Assembly: GCA_903873415.1 (NCBI GenBank) | Contig: CAIQOK010000019.1 | Span: forward strand, 1-64,000 | DNA: 64,000 bases | Direction of reading: 5' to 3' | Source: an uncultured Verrucomicrobiota bacterium | GTDB taxonomy: Bacteria > Verrucomicrobiota > Verrucomicrobiia > Limisphaerales > CAIQOK01 | Part shown: positions 7,709 to 16,926 of the stretch, piece after piece | Numbering within the stretch: position 1 is the first letter of the stretch | How the letters are laid out: every line of letters starts with the position of its first letter | Translations under genes and position numbers: made by a program | Notes under the pieces: generated by a model | Database searches by the model: none | Told to the model about the DNA's origin: nothing | The model's input: only the letters and a program-made list of their open reading frames with translations

Positions 7709-9403
7709 GTGAAAACCTCACCCCAATCCGGCCGAACCGGACTTTGCAAACCCGCCCACCCAATCCCGGTCCGCACATTTCTCCCGCAAGCCTTTGCACT
7801 CGTCCTCCTCGCCTTGGTTGTGATTCCCGTCCTCCGTGCATCCGACTCACAAGTCAAGCCGGGCGATGGAAACCACGATTCCCTTGCCTCACTCCAGTCC
7901 GGACTTGGAAGCCTGCCGTTTCTGAGCCGGGGCCGCACGCGCTCGGTCTCCGCCGAAAATCCGACGGGCGAAAAGGGACGCGGCGGCATGGCCATCCCCA
8001 ATCCCACCGAGCCGAAGCCGGCGGCCAGTGGCCGAGCTGCCGACACTCTCGGCCAAGGCTGGAAGGTGCGCCCTTTCCTGCGCGTCAACGCGGGCCAGAC
8101 AGCCCTTCTCATGGATGTGGCCGGCCCGGGCATCATCCAGCACATGTGGATCGTCGAAGGATTGAATCGCGGCCTGGTGCTGCGGTTTTATTGGGATGAT
8201 GAGAAGACGCCCTCGATTGAATCGCCGGTGCCGGACTTTTTCTGCGTTGGTCATGGCCGGTTCGCACCGGTCAACTCCCTGCCCGTGGTGGTGAATCCGG
8301 CCAATGCCTTGAATTGCTACTGGCCAATGCCCTTTCATAAGCATGCTAGGATCACCCTCTCCAACGAAACCGACAAGGATGTCGAGCTGGTTGCCTATCA
8401 GATCACCTATCTCGAAACCGAAGTCCCCGCCAACGCGGGAACCTTTCACGCCCAATACCGCCGGGCTTCAACCGCTGAGCGCAATCCCTACGTGATACTC
8501 GATGGGGTGAAGGGCAACGGGCGCTATGTGGGCACTTTCCTGGCATGGACGCAAATGAAGAAAGGCTGGTTCGGCGAAGGGGAGATCAAGTTTTATTTGG
8601 ATGGGGACGGCCAGTTCCCCACCATCTGCGGCACAGGCACGGAGGATTATTTTCAGGGCAGCTATGGATTTCCACAACCTTACACGACAGCGTATTCAGG
8701 GACGGTGCTGCCGGCCTCCGAAAACGCGGTCCCACCCAATTTCTGGAGCCTCTACCGCTGGCACATCCAGGACCCCGTCAACTTCGAGCAGGATTTGAAG
8801 GTCACCATTCAGGCGCTTGGCTGGGGATCGGGCGGCAAATACCTCAAGCTCTCTGACAATATCGCCTCCGTCGCCTACTGGTATCAGACCGAACCTCATA
8901 CACCTTTTCCCAAGCTCCCCTCGCTGTCCGAGCGCCTGTGGGAACCCAAGCCGGGCACAACAGAAATCCCGGGAGCCATCGAGTGCGAATCCCTCAAATC
9001 CACTTCCAGCTCCTCCTCGTTCTCCGCCGCTCCCCAAGACTTGACCGCCTACGGAAATGGCTGGAGTGGCGGAGCCCAACTCTTCGTTCAGGCACAGAAA
9101 CCCGGGGACTTCGTTGAACTGGAAATCCTATCCAGAAGCGCCACCCCAAAATCAATCATCCTCCACGCCACTAGAGCTCCCGATTACGGAACTCTTGGAT
9201 TCACGGTCAATGGCGAACACGTCCAGACGATCTTTGACGGCTATGCCGGCACTCCAACTCCATCGGGCGCGATCAACCTCGGACTGCATGTGCCAAAAAA
9301 TGGAAAGTATGTGATCCGCATCGAAGTCACAGGCAGCAATCCGGCGGCGACCGGATCTAAATATTTCTTCGGCCTCGACGCGCTTGTCGTATCCAAGCTC
9401 TGA
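7709..9403 (+). CDS. GH172 (DUF2961) glycoside hydrolase with C-terminal jelly-roll-like domain
   Basis: A 564-residue exported protein with GTG start and N-terminal hydrophobic segment (LPQAFALVLLALVVIPVLRA). Residues ~65-400 match DUF2961/GH172: the SRGRTRSVSAENPTGEKGRGG opening in shortened form, GPGIIQHMWI, FYWDDEKTPSIESPVPDFF, and GTGTEDYFQGSY, which carries a conserved acidic pair. Characterised members act on arabinofuranosyl or fructofuranosyl bonds; the exact substrate here is unknown. The last 150 residues (ECESLK…GLDALVV) look like a carbohydrate-binding or jelly-roll domain. It is the first hydrolase after the regulator gene, in the same direction as the next four genes. Confidence 0.85.
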   Translation: MKTSPQSGRTGLCKPAHPIPVRTFLPQAFALVLLALVVIPVLRASDSQVKPGDGNHDSLASLQSGLGSLPFLSRGRTRSVSAENPTGEKGRGGMAIPNPTEPKPAASGRAADTLGQGWKVRPFLRVNAGQTALLMDVAGPGIIQHMWIVEGLNRGLVLRFYWDDEKTPSIESPVPDFFCVGHGRFAPVNSLPVVVNPANALNCYWPMPFHKHARITLSNETDKDVELVAYQITYLETEVPANAGTFHAQYRRASTAERNPYVILDGVKGNGRYVGTFLAWTQMKKGWFGEGEIKFYLDGDGQFPTICGTGTEDYFQGSYGFPQPYTTAYSGTVLPASENAVPPNFWSLYRWHIQDPVNFEQDLKVTIQALGWGSGGKYLKLSDNIASVAYWYQTEPHTPFPKLPSLSERLWEPKPGTTEIPGAIECESLKSTSSSSSFSAAPQDLTAYGNGWSGGAQLFVQAQKPGDFVELEILSRSATPKSIILHATRAPDYGTLGFTVNGEHVQTIFDGYAGTPTPSGAINLGLHVPKNGKYVIRIEVTGSNPAATGSKYFFGLDALVVSKL

Positions 9404-9452
9404 AATCCCACGCTAACGAGCGGCAGCCCCACCGATACAACTCAAGCCCACC

Positions 9453-10907
9453 ATGAAGCCCTCATCATCGTCCCAACTCTTTGCCGCGGCACTGGGAGTC
9501 AATCGACGCGATTTCCTGAAGTCCTCGGCGCTGGTGGCCGCAGGCCTCTCCTTCTCACGGTTGCCCTCCATGGCCGGACCTTTCACACGGGAGGATTTTG
9601 ACAAACTCGTCCCTGCGGACAAAAAGCTGCGCCCGGAGTGGGTCAAGTCCCTGACTTCCCAGGGCGAGCGCACCACGTATCGAGGCGCGGAATTAAAATG
9701 GATCGGCATGCCCGTCGGGGGTTTCACCTGCGGTCAACTCTATCTCGGAGGAGACGGTCGTTTGTGGCATTGGGATATTTTCCACCGGCATATGGGCACG
9801 GGCGACGGGCATTACTCCCAACCGCCTTCGCCCTCTTCACCGCTTCAGCATGGATTCGCAGTGCAGGTGACCACTGGCGGCGGGAAATCACGGATGCACT
9901 TGCTTGACGAAACAGGATGGAACGATGTCTCTTTCACCGGCGAATATCCCGTCGGCTATGTGGAGTATCGCGACTCGGAAATCCCAATCACCATCGGTCT
10001 GGAGGCATTCTCACCGTTCACTCCGCTTCAAACAGACGACTCGTCACTGCCGGCCACCATTCTCGAATTCACCGTCCGCAATCCAAGAAATGGTGAATTA
10101 CAGGTGAAACTTGGGGGCTGGGCCTGTAAAGTGGGGCTGGAGCGAATCCTTCCGGAACACGAAACGCGCAGAGCGCTGCAGTCGCTCTGGCACTACAACT
10201 TTTCCCCGGACTTGGGGCCCTACCGGGCGGCCAACAAACCGGGCCGCCGGTATGCAATGGCTGGCGAGGCTGGATTATTGATGTGCACATTCCCACGTAC
10301 GGACTGGGACTACAACAAGGCCAAGGGTCAGGGGGGATCCTCTGAAGGTGTTGCCGGCTATTTCAACGAGTGTATGAATGGCTTCGAACATCAAGTCGCG
10401 GGACATATGATCTGGAAAGGCCTGGTCACGGAGGGACTGGCAATCGAACATTCGGTTCGCGACCGATACCATGGGTCAAAGCGCAATCCGTGGAATGAAG
10501 TGGAATACGGCGACCACTACGCCCGGAGTATGGCAAGCTACGGCGCCTTTCTGGCGGCCTGCGGCTTTGAATATCATGGACCGAAAGGTCACATCGCTTT
10601 TGCCCCGCGCCTGACGCCGGATAATTTCAGGGCCCCCTTCACAGCGGCTGAGGGCTGGGGGACTTTCTCTCAGAAAATCGAGGGCCAAAGTATGGAGGCC
10701 GAGATTTCCTTGAAACACGGCCAGCTGCGCCTGAGCCGCATCGCTCTGGCCCTGCCGCCGGGAATCCCGCTCACCACCCCGGGCCTCGCGTGGAATGGAA
10801 ACACCGTTTCTGCATCCTTCCACCGCAACAACGGCAGGGTTGCAATCGGATTGAAGGAAGCTCTGCAAATCACAGCCGGACAGACCCTAAAGATTTCACT
10901 CAACTGA
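9453..10907 (+). CDS. GH116-like (glucosylceramidase/beta-glucosidase) protein lacking the catalytic core
   Basis: A 484-residue protein with a twin-arginine-like start (NRRDFLKSSALVAAGLSFS). Residues ~75-280 match the GH116 N-terminal domain (IGMPVGGFTCGQLYLGGDGR). Then, after a short GQGGSSEG stretch, residues ~300-420 match the end of the GH116 catalytic domain (NECMNGFEHQVAGHMIW, RDRYHG…RNPWNE, HYARSMASY), plus a C-terminal tail. Family members have about 800-950 residues. The middle, which holds the catalytic Glu and Asp (E441 and D593 in the Thermoanaerobacterium enzyme), is missing without a frameshift. It is therefore probably inactive as a hydrolase. The cause could be a genomic deletion, a specialised binding role or an assembly join. 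Confidence 0.8.
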   Translation: MKPSSSSQLFAAALGVNRRDFLKSSALVAAGLSFSRLPSMAGPFTREDFDKLVPADKKLRPEWVKSLTSQGERTTYRGAELKWIGMPVGGFTCGQLYLGGDGRLWHWDIFHRHMGTGDGHYSQPPSPSSPLQHGFAVQVTTGGGKSRMHLLDETGWNDVSFTGEYPVGYVEYRDSEIPITIGLEAFSPFTPLQTDDSSLPATILEFTVRNPRNGELQVKLGGWACKVGLERILPEHETRRALQSLWHYNFSPDLGPYRAANKPGRRYAMAGEAGLLMCTFPRTDWDYNKAKGQGGSSEGVAGYFNECMNGFEHQVAGHMIWKGLVTEGLAIEHSVRDRYHGSKRNPWNEVEYGDHYARSMASYGAFLAACGFEYHGPKGHIAFAPRLTPDNFRAPFTAAEGWGTFSQKIEGQSMEAEISLKHGQLRLSRIALALPPGIPLTTPGLAWNGNTVSASFHRNNGRVAIGLKEALQITAGQTLKISLN

Positions 10908-10934
10908 ACACCAAAAAACTGAAACCTGATCCCG

Positions 10935-12971
10935 ATGAAAAAACTGATCCTTATCTACTGTCTGCTTTTGAGCCTGCTTGCAGCCGCGCAAGAAATCGCA
11001 CCCAAGAAAGACTCTGCAACTGCGCAAACCGTTGCACTCAGTTCCCTCAACCTGCAGGAACTCCACCAGGAGGATCTTTGGGTCCAAGCGAACCGATCCA
11101 CCGGGCAGCATCCCATGCAAATCGGAGGTGTGAAATACACCAACGGAGTCGGTACCGCCGCACGAAGCGTCCTCTGGATCGACCTTCAGGGCGGCTCAAG
11201 CCACTTTTCGGCTCTGGTCGGAGTGGATGACGAAGTGGTGCCCCCAACCGTTCAGCGCGAACTCATCGCTGCCGGAAAAAAGGGGCACCCTGTCACCAAC
11301 ATCAACGGGAGTGTGGTGTTCCAGATTTATGGCGATGGCCGGCTGCTCTGGAAAAGCGGGATTTTACGCACCTGTTTTCCGGCCGAGAAGGCTGAGGTGA
11401 ATCTGGTCGGAATCCACACCCTGGTCTTGGTGGCAAGCAGTGCAGGAGACAGTCCAAAGCTTGATCATGCCGACTGGGCCAATGCTTATTTCACAGTCAC
11501 CGGAGCCAAACCCAAAACGATTGAACCTCCGGTGGAACAGGCCGAGTGCCTCACCCCAAAGACTTCCCCCAAACCCCGTATCAACGGAGCTTCCGTTTTC
11601 GGCGTGCGCCCCGGCTCCCCCTTTCTGTTCACCATCGCCGCAACCGGCCAGCGCCCCATCAAGTTCGCAGCCGCAAATCTTCCCAAGGGCTTAAGCCTGG
11701 ACCCAAATTCGGGCCGAATCACCGGAGTTCTGAAAAAGCGCGGAGAAACTCTGGTGACACTCCGGGCCGACAATGCCCTGGGCGTCGCGGAGCGGAGATT
11801 CAAAATTGTCTGCGGAGACCAGCTCGCCCTTACCCCCCAAATGGGCTGGAACACTTGGAATGTTTTCCTGCGCGAGCCGGACGAATTCAAGGTCCGATCG
11901 GCCGCCGATGCCATGGTGAACAGCGGACTGATCGACCACGGATGGACCTACATCAACATCGATGACTGCTGGGAACGCAAACCCGGCTCCAAGGATCCCC
12001 TGCTCAACGAAGGCGAGCCGCGCGACGCCGACGGCATGATCGTTCCGAGCAAGCGGTTTCCAGACATGAAAGGGCTTTGCGATTACATCCACAACAAGGG
12101 CCTCAAAGCGGGGATCTACTCGTCTCCCGCCATTTACACGTGCCAGGGATTTCCCGGAAGCTATCAGCATGAGGAAAAAGATGCCCTCCAATATGCCCGG
12201 TGGGGGTTCGACTATTTGAAATATGACTGGTGCTATTACGACAGCGTTGAGAAGGATCACGGTTTTTCCGAACAGCAAAAGCCTTGGGTCACCATGGCGG
12301 CAGCCCTGAAAAAAGTGGACCGCGACATCATTTTCAGCCTGAGCCAGGTCCTGGAAATGTGGTCCTGGGCAGAGTCCACCGGAGCCAATTCCTGGCGCAC
12401 CACCGGCGACATCTCCGACACGTGGGAGAGCTATGACGCCATCGGGTTCACCCAGAACGGCCGCGAGAAATATGCCGGCCCGGGACACTGGAACGACTGC
12501 GACATGTTTGTCGTGGGCAAGCTGGGCGGCGGCAAACTCCATCCCACCCGCCTTACCCCGAACGAGCAATACACACACATCAGCCTCTGGTGCCTGCTCA
12601 CCTCCCCGCTCCTCATCGGCTGTGACATGACTCAACTCGACGCATTCACGCTCAACCTCCTCAGCAACGATGAAGTCATCGAGGTCAATCAGGATCCCTT
12701 GGGCAGACAGGCCCGCCGGATTTCCAGAGACGACAATGTGGAGGTCTGGGCAAAGGACATGGAAGATGGGAGCAAAGCAGTCGGCCTGTTCAACCGCGGA
12801 GAGTTCGGGAATTCCGTCACCGTGAGCTGGAGCCAACTCGGGGTCAATGGCAAGCAAACCGTGCGCGATCTCTGGCGTCAACTGGATCTGGGATCCTTCG
12901 ATAAATCCTTCGGCGCGCCGGTTCCCAGGCATGGCGTGAAGTTGCTCCGCATCAAACCGATTGGAAACTGA
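10935..12971 (+). CDS. GH27 alpha-galactosidase with N-terminal NPCBM domain
   Basis: A 678-residue exported enzyme. Signal peptide MKKLILIYCLLLSLLAAAQ; NPCBM-type sugar-binding domain (~35-195, with GVKYTNGVGTAARSVLWIDL); a short Ig-like (He_PIG) domain (~225-290, LPKGLSLDPNSGRITGVL); then the GH27 barrel from MGWNTWN (~300). The nucleophile Asp is in YLKYDWC and the acid/base Asp is expected in TTGDISDTW, by analogy with human alpha-galactosidase A. HWNDCDM is also conserved. The C-terminal beta domain ends the protein. It should release terminal alpha-galactose (or a related sugar) from plant or algal polymers. Confidence 0.9.
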   Translation: MKKLILIYCLLLSLLAAAQEIAPKKDSATAQTVALSSLNLQELHQEDLWVQANRSTGQHPMQIGGVKYTNGVGTAARSVLWIDLQGGSSHFSALVGVDDEVVPPTVQRELIAAGKKGHPVTNINGSVVFQIYGDGRLLWKSGILRTCFPAEKAEVNLVGIHTLVLVASSAGDSPKLDHADWANAYFTVTGAKPKTIEPPVEQAECLTPKTSPKPRINGASVFGVRPGSPFLFTIAATGQRPIKFAAANLPKGLSLDPNSGRITGVLKKRGETLVTLRADNALGVAERRFKIVCGDQLALTPQMGWNTWNVFLREPDEFKVRSAADAMVNSGLIDHGWTYINIDDCWERKPGSKDPLLNEGEPRDADGMIVPSKRFPDMKGLCDYIHNKGLKAGIYSSPAIYTCQGFPGSYQHEEKDALQYARWGFDYLKYDWCYYDSVEKDHGFSEQQKPWVTMAAALKKVDRDIIFSLSQVLEMWSWAESTGANSWRTTGDISDTWESYDAIGFTQNGREKYAGPGHWNDCDMFVVGKLGGGKLHPTRLTPNEQYTHISLWCLLTSPLLIGCDMTQLDAFTLNLLSNDEVIEVNQDPLGRQARRISRDDNVEVWAKDMEDGSKAVGLFNRGEFGNSVTVSWSQLGVNGKQTVRDLWRQLDLGSFDKSFGAPVPRHGVKLLRIKPIGN

Positions 12972-13051
12972 ACCTCCATCGGAGACACGGAAATCGAACC
13001 TTCCTGGATATGATGTTGAACCTTGTGATCAGGCCCTGCCCTGAGGATCAA

Positions 13052-13077
13052 AAAAAATTGTAAAAAACCAATTTTTT
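13052..13077 (+). terminator. Possible AT-rich terminator after the GH27 gene
   Basis: AAAAAATTG and CAATTTTTT form a 9-bp stem with an 8-base loop, ending in a T-run 80 bases after the GH27 stop. The stem is AT-rich and therefore weak. Confidence 0.35.
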
Positions 13078-13096
13078 CATCAATTTCAACCCAAGC

Positions 13097-15019
13097 ATGA
13101 ACGACAAAACACCACCCCAAACCGCTATCGCAGGCCGGTCGCCCCGGCGCTTGTCACTCAAACGAACACTCGGCATTTCACTCCTGATTTCCTTGATCGG
13201 CTTTCCGGCCCGGGCGGAATGGCGGAATTCCCTGAAGCCCGCCGGCAACCCGTGTGGGCAGCTGGTCCTGGTGAACGACGGCAAACCCATGTCCGGCATC
13301 GTATGCCCGGACAACGCCACGCCTCAGGACAGGGCTGCCGCCACCGAACTACAAAAGTGGATCCGGGAGATCACGGGGGTCACTCTGGACATCAATTATG
13401 GAGGTGCCCGCGGCAATCTCATCCTCATGCGCACCGACCCGGCACTTGGTGACGGAGGCTACACCATCACCAATCTCTACTCCCACATCCGGCTTACCGG
13501 CGGCACCCACCGCGGCATGATGAACGCCGTATATGCACTGTTGGAGGAGGACATGGGCTGCCGGTTCTACACACCGGATTCCATTCGCATCCCCCGAACC
13601 AACACACTGGTGATCAGTCCGGTTGGCCGCCGCTACACCCCGCAGCTGCGACTGCGGGATCCCTTTTATCACTGCGCTTTCGATGCGGACTGGTCTTTGC
13701 GGAACCGGACAAGCGCCCCCCACGCCGCAGTTCCGGAGGTCAGCGGCGGCCATATGGATTACGCCAACATGTTTGTCCATACCGCCGAACAGCTCGTTCC
13801 ACCGGACAAATATTTCGCCAAGTATTCCGACTATTTCGCCCAACTCACCAACGGCACCCGCACCGCGCGCCAGCTCTGCCCCACCCACCCGGAAGTGGCT
13901 GCTATCGCAATCGATTATGTCCGACAGGTCTTGCAGAAAAACCCCGACACCGAACTGATCAGTATCTCCAAAAACGACAACACCACAGTCTGCCACTGCG
14001 AGCGTTGTTCAAAACTGCGAACCGAGGAGGGATCAGATATGGCCAATCAACTGGTCCTCGTCAACCGCGTCGCCGAAGCGATCGAATCCGACTACCCCAA
14101 AGTCACCATAGACACCTTGGCGTATCTGGAAACCATCCGCGTTCCTAAGACCATTCGTCCCCGCAAAAATGTGGCGATCCGACTGTGCAATGACAACGTG
14201 GGCGCATGGCGGCAACCCTTCACTCCAGCAGCCCAATGCGACGTGGCCCGACTGGTAAAGGCCTGGAGCGAGGTGCACAACCGCATCTACATCTGGGATT
14301 ACAACGTCAACTTCAGCCATTACCTGGCACCCATGCCCAACCTGGACATCATCGCCTCGAACATCCGCTTCTGGGTCACCAACCATGCCGAAGGCGTCAT
14401 GCTTCAGGGCGGTTATCAGGGGCCTGCGGAACGGGATGAGCTCAAGAGCTGGGTTGCCAGCAAGCTGCTCTGGAACCCGGCTTTAGACGAGAAGGCCCTG
14501 ACCAAGGACTTCATTTGGGGGCACTATGGCAAAGCCGCCCAGCCCCTCGAGGACTACGAAAAGCTTCTGGACCAAATGCGTTCCCAGTTCGCCACCGAAA
14601 TGGACAAACCGGCGGGAGGTATTCACTACCACATGGACGCCCCATTCCTGACCCGGGAATTCGCCATGCGGGCCACGGAGCTCTTTGCAAAGGCCCGCGC
14701 TCTGGCCGAAGGGGACCCCCAGCTCATCCGCCGGGTGGACCGGGCCCGCTTGCCTCTGCTCTACCTGCAGTGCGCCCGCGGCCCCGGATTCACCGATGCA
14801 AACTATGGAAGCGTGGTGAAGGAGTTCGAACGCATCGCGCGAATCGAAAACGTGCGGCATCTGGCGGAGCACGGTCAAGGCTTCGAGGAAAAACTCGAAC
14901 ACTACAGGAAGCAAGACACGGGCCCCAAACGCCTGCGCTATGCTCTGCTCGCAGTGGCCGCAGCCGCAGGACTTGGCATCGGACTATTCCGACGTTCCCG
15001 TAATAAAACTGCGCTCTGA
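13097..15019 (+). CDS. DUF4838 exported protein
   Basis: A 640-residue protein with an N-terminal membrane segment (LGISLLISLIGFPARAEW). Residues ~70-190 resemble the alpha-glucuronidase-type N-terminal domain (AATELQKWIREITGV, MMNAVYALLEEDMGCRFYTPDS). The main part matches DUF4838 (ISISKNDNTTVCHCERCSKL, WDYNVNFSHYLAPMPNL). DUF4838 proteins occur beside polysaccharide-degrading enzymes and are suspected glycosidases. The C-terminus has a membrane helix and basic end (LLAVAAAAGLGIGLFRRSR), so it may stay anchored in the envelope. It continues the glycosidase row. Confidence 0.8.
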   Translation: MNDKTPPQTAIAGRSPRRLSLKRTLGISLLISLIGFPARAEWRNSLKPAGNPCGQLVLVNDGKPMSGIVCPDNATPQDRAAATELQKWIREITGVTLDINYGGARGNLILMRTDPALGDGGYTITNLYSHIRLTGGTHRGMMNAVYALLEEDMGCRFYTPDSIRIPRTNTLVISPVGRRYTPQLRLRDPFYHCAFDADWSLRNRTSAPHAAVPEVSGGHMDYANMFVHTAEQLVPPDKYFAKYSDYFAQLTNGTRTARQLCPTHPEVAAIAIDYVRQVLQKNPDTELISISKNDNTTVCHCERCSKLRTEEGSDMANQLVLVNRVAEAIESDYPKVTIDTLAYLETIRVPKTIRPRKNVAIRLCNDNVGAWRQPFTPAAQCDVARLVKAWSEVHNRIYIWDYNVNFSHYLAPMPNLDIIASNIRFWVTNHAEGVMLQGGYQGPAERDELKSWVASKLLWNPALDEKALTKDFIWGHYGKAAQPLEDYEKLLDQMRSQFATEMDKPAGGIHYHMDAPFLTREFAMRATELFAKARALAEGDPQLIRRVDRARLPLLYLQCARGPGFTDANYGSVVKEFERIARIENVRHLAEHGQGFEEKLEHYRKQDTGPKRLRYALLAVAAAAGLGIGLFRRSRNKTAL

Positions 15020-15074
15020 CCGGCACCTGCCTATTCGAGTCCAATTCCGAACCCAATGTTGTCCAACGCCACCG

Positions 15075-16295
15075 ATGAAAAATCTCCGTGTCTTGCCCCT
15101 GACGATAGCAGCAATATTGCCGCTTGCATGTTGGGTGCTCTTCTCTGGTTGCGCCACTAAGCACCCCGCAACCGTTCAATCCGGTCCTTGGAACCTTCCG
15201 CAGCTCGAGCAGTCTCCGGTGACCGAATGGGGGGCCCGCACCGGTCTGGTGCAGGAGGTCTTCTATCAGGGAGAGCCCTTCGCTGGAAAACCCACCCGGA
15301 TCTTTGCCTATCTTGCGCGTCCGGCGGGCCGGGGCCCATTTCCAGCGATGGTGCTGGTGCACGGCGGGGGCGGGAAGGCTTTCCGAAACTGGGCCCAACA
15401 CTGGGCCGACCGCGGCTATGTGGCCATCGCCATGGACACCGCAGGCGCAGGCCCCAACGGCCACCTTCCTGACGGCGGACCAGACCAGAGCGACGAACTC
15501 AAATTCCGCGACTTCTCCCCAGCCGAAATCCCCCAGATGTGGACCTACCATGCGGTGGCCGCAGTGATTCGCGCCCATTCACTCCTACGATCCCTCCCTG
15601 AAGTGGACCGGGATCGCATCGGCCTGACCGGCATCAGTTGGGGCGGCTATCTGGCCTGCATCGTCGCGGGTATCGATCACCGCTTCAAGGTGGCTGTGCC
15701 GGTCTACGGTTGCGGTTTTCTGGGAGACAACAGCTACTGGACCGATAAATCCCTTGCCGCAATGCGGCCCGCGGCGCGGCACCTCTGGCTGGCCACCTTC
15801 GATCCTTCAAACTATGTCGGCGGAACCCGCTGCCCCATCCTGTTTCTGGATGGTTCAAACGACTTCGCCTATCCCCTCGACAGCCTTAAGAAAACCAGCA
15901 ACCTGGTCCAACACTCCTATAGTCACACCAGCATCATCCTCAACCTGCCTCATGGTCATATCTGGGATTTCGGCGAGGTGGACGCCTTTGTGGACACCGC
16001 GTTGCGCGGCCTCCTGCCACTCCCGGAACCGGGCCCGGTCACACTCCGCGATGGGATGGTCTCTGCCCCTGTCCAAGGAACAAGCGGGGTCAAAAAGGCC
16101 GAACTGATTTACACCGCGGATACGGGAGTTTGGCAGAAGCGCGCATGGAGAGCCGTTCCAGCCCTGCTGACGGGAGGCACCATCTCAGCTCGCCTTCCTG
16201 ATCAGCGCCCGCTAAGCTTTTACATTTGCCTCACAGACGAACGAGGCCTGCGCACAAGCACAACGGTGCAAGAGTCACTCCAAACGAAACCCTAA
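15075..16295 (+). CDS. Exported lipoprotein esterase/peptidase of the alpha/beta-hydrolase fold
   Basis: A 406-residue protein. Start ATG 15075 gives a lipoprotein signal (LACWVLFSGC, lipobox Cys at ~25); the frame is open further upstream but overlaps the DUF4838 gene. The fold is shown by MVLVHGGGGKAF, the nucleophile elbow GISWGGY, the acid Asp near FLDGSNDFAY and the His in LPHGHIWDFG. It is closest in style to dienelactone-hydrolase/acetyl-xylan-esterase or S9-type enzymes, which deacylate sugars. The C-terminal 90 residues look like a separate beta domain. Last gene of the row before a strong terminator. Confidence 0.8.
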   Translation: MKNLRVLPLTIAAILPLACWVLFSGCATKHPATVQSGPWNLPQLEQSPVTEWGARTGLVQEVFYQGEPFAGKPTRIFAYLARPAGRGPFPAMVLVHGGGGKAFRNWAQHWADRGYVAIAMDTAGAGPNGHLPDGGPDQSDELKFRDFSPAEIPQMWTYHAVAAVIRAHSLLRSLPEVDRDRIGLTGISWGGYLACIVAGIDHRFKVAVPVYGCGFLGDNSYWTDKSLAAMRPAARHLWLATFDPSNYVGGTRCPILFLDGSNDFAYPLDSLKKTSNLVQHSYSHTSIILNLPHGHIWDFGEVDAFVDTALRGLLPLPEPGPVTLRDGMVSAPVQGTSGVKKAELIYTADTGVWQKRAWRAVPALLTGGTISARLPDQRPLSFYICLTDERGLRTSTTVQESLQTKP

Positions 16296-16460
16296 CCACA
16301 TTTGAAAAAGGGAACCGCGCAGTCCTCAGAAGTTTCTTTCGGATGCTTGGTTTCTTGATGGTTCAAAATCAAAAACCGACGTAATTCAGAAAAATTCGGG
16401 AAACTGTTCTGATAGCCTCAGCCCCTCCAACGCCATTCCCGACCCCATCCGTGTACAAAC

Positions 16461-16489
16461 AAAAAGCCGGATAACAAGTCCGGCTTTTT
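16461..16489. terminator. Strong rho-independent terminator closing the sugar-degradation row
   Basis: An 11-bp perfect stem (AAAAAGCCGGA / TCCGGCTTTTT) with a 7-base loop and T-run. The A-run on the left makes it usable in both directions. It lies 166 bases after the esterase stop. Confidence 0.9.
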
Positions 16490-16926
16490 ACACACGGCGC
16501 TGAGAACGCAACGCCTTCTAACGCCCCCACCATAGCCACACACAAGCCCCTTACAAAGTCACCAGAACTGGGGACACCATCGGCGCGTCCCGGCCGTGCG
16601 CCTTGGCCATCCATTCAATTCTATGCACGCACCATCCCCTTGCGCGCCATGACCACGCCTTTCAATCGCTTGTTGGGGTTCGGCGATTGATCCAGCAGGG
16701 CGCTGGATTGACAGGCTGAACCGACCAGACTTCCCCTCCTAAAGCCGGTGTGCCCCGCCCCAAACCAGCGGAGGCCCGGCAGCGCGCTATCCGGAACAAA
16801 TCCCGACCGCCGCGCAGCGCTGCTTTCTTGATTCCCCTCGCACAGAATACAGCCGAAAAAGCGACAATTGAAAACCTTGACCTGGATGGAAACACCCACT
16901 TACAGTTCCATCAAAATCCCGTCACA
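16490..16926. other. Intergenic stretch without a recognised gene
   Basis: Open frames here are short and none has family features or a good start. It should contain the promoter for the prepilin-type gene at 16927. Confidence 0.4.

Noticed and set aside
16621-16899. 92-residue minus-strand frame in the gap before the second prepilin-type gene
   Set aside because: No ribosome site, no family features, and no recognisable domain.
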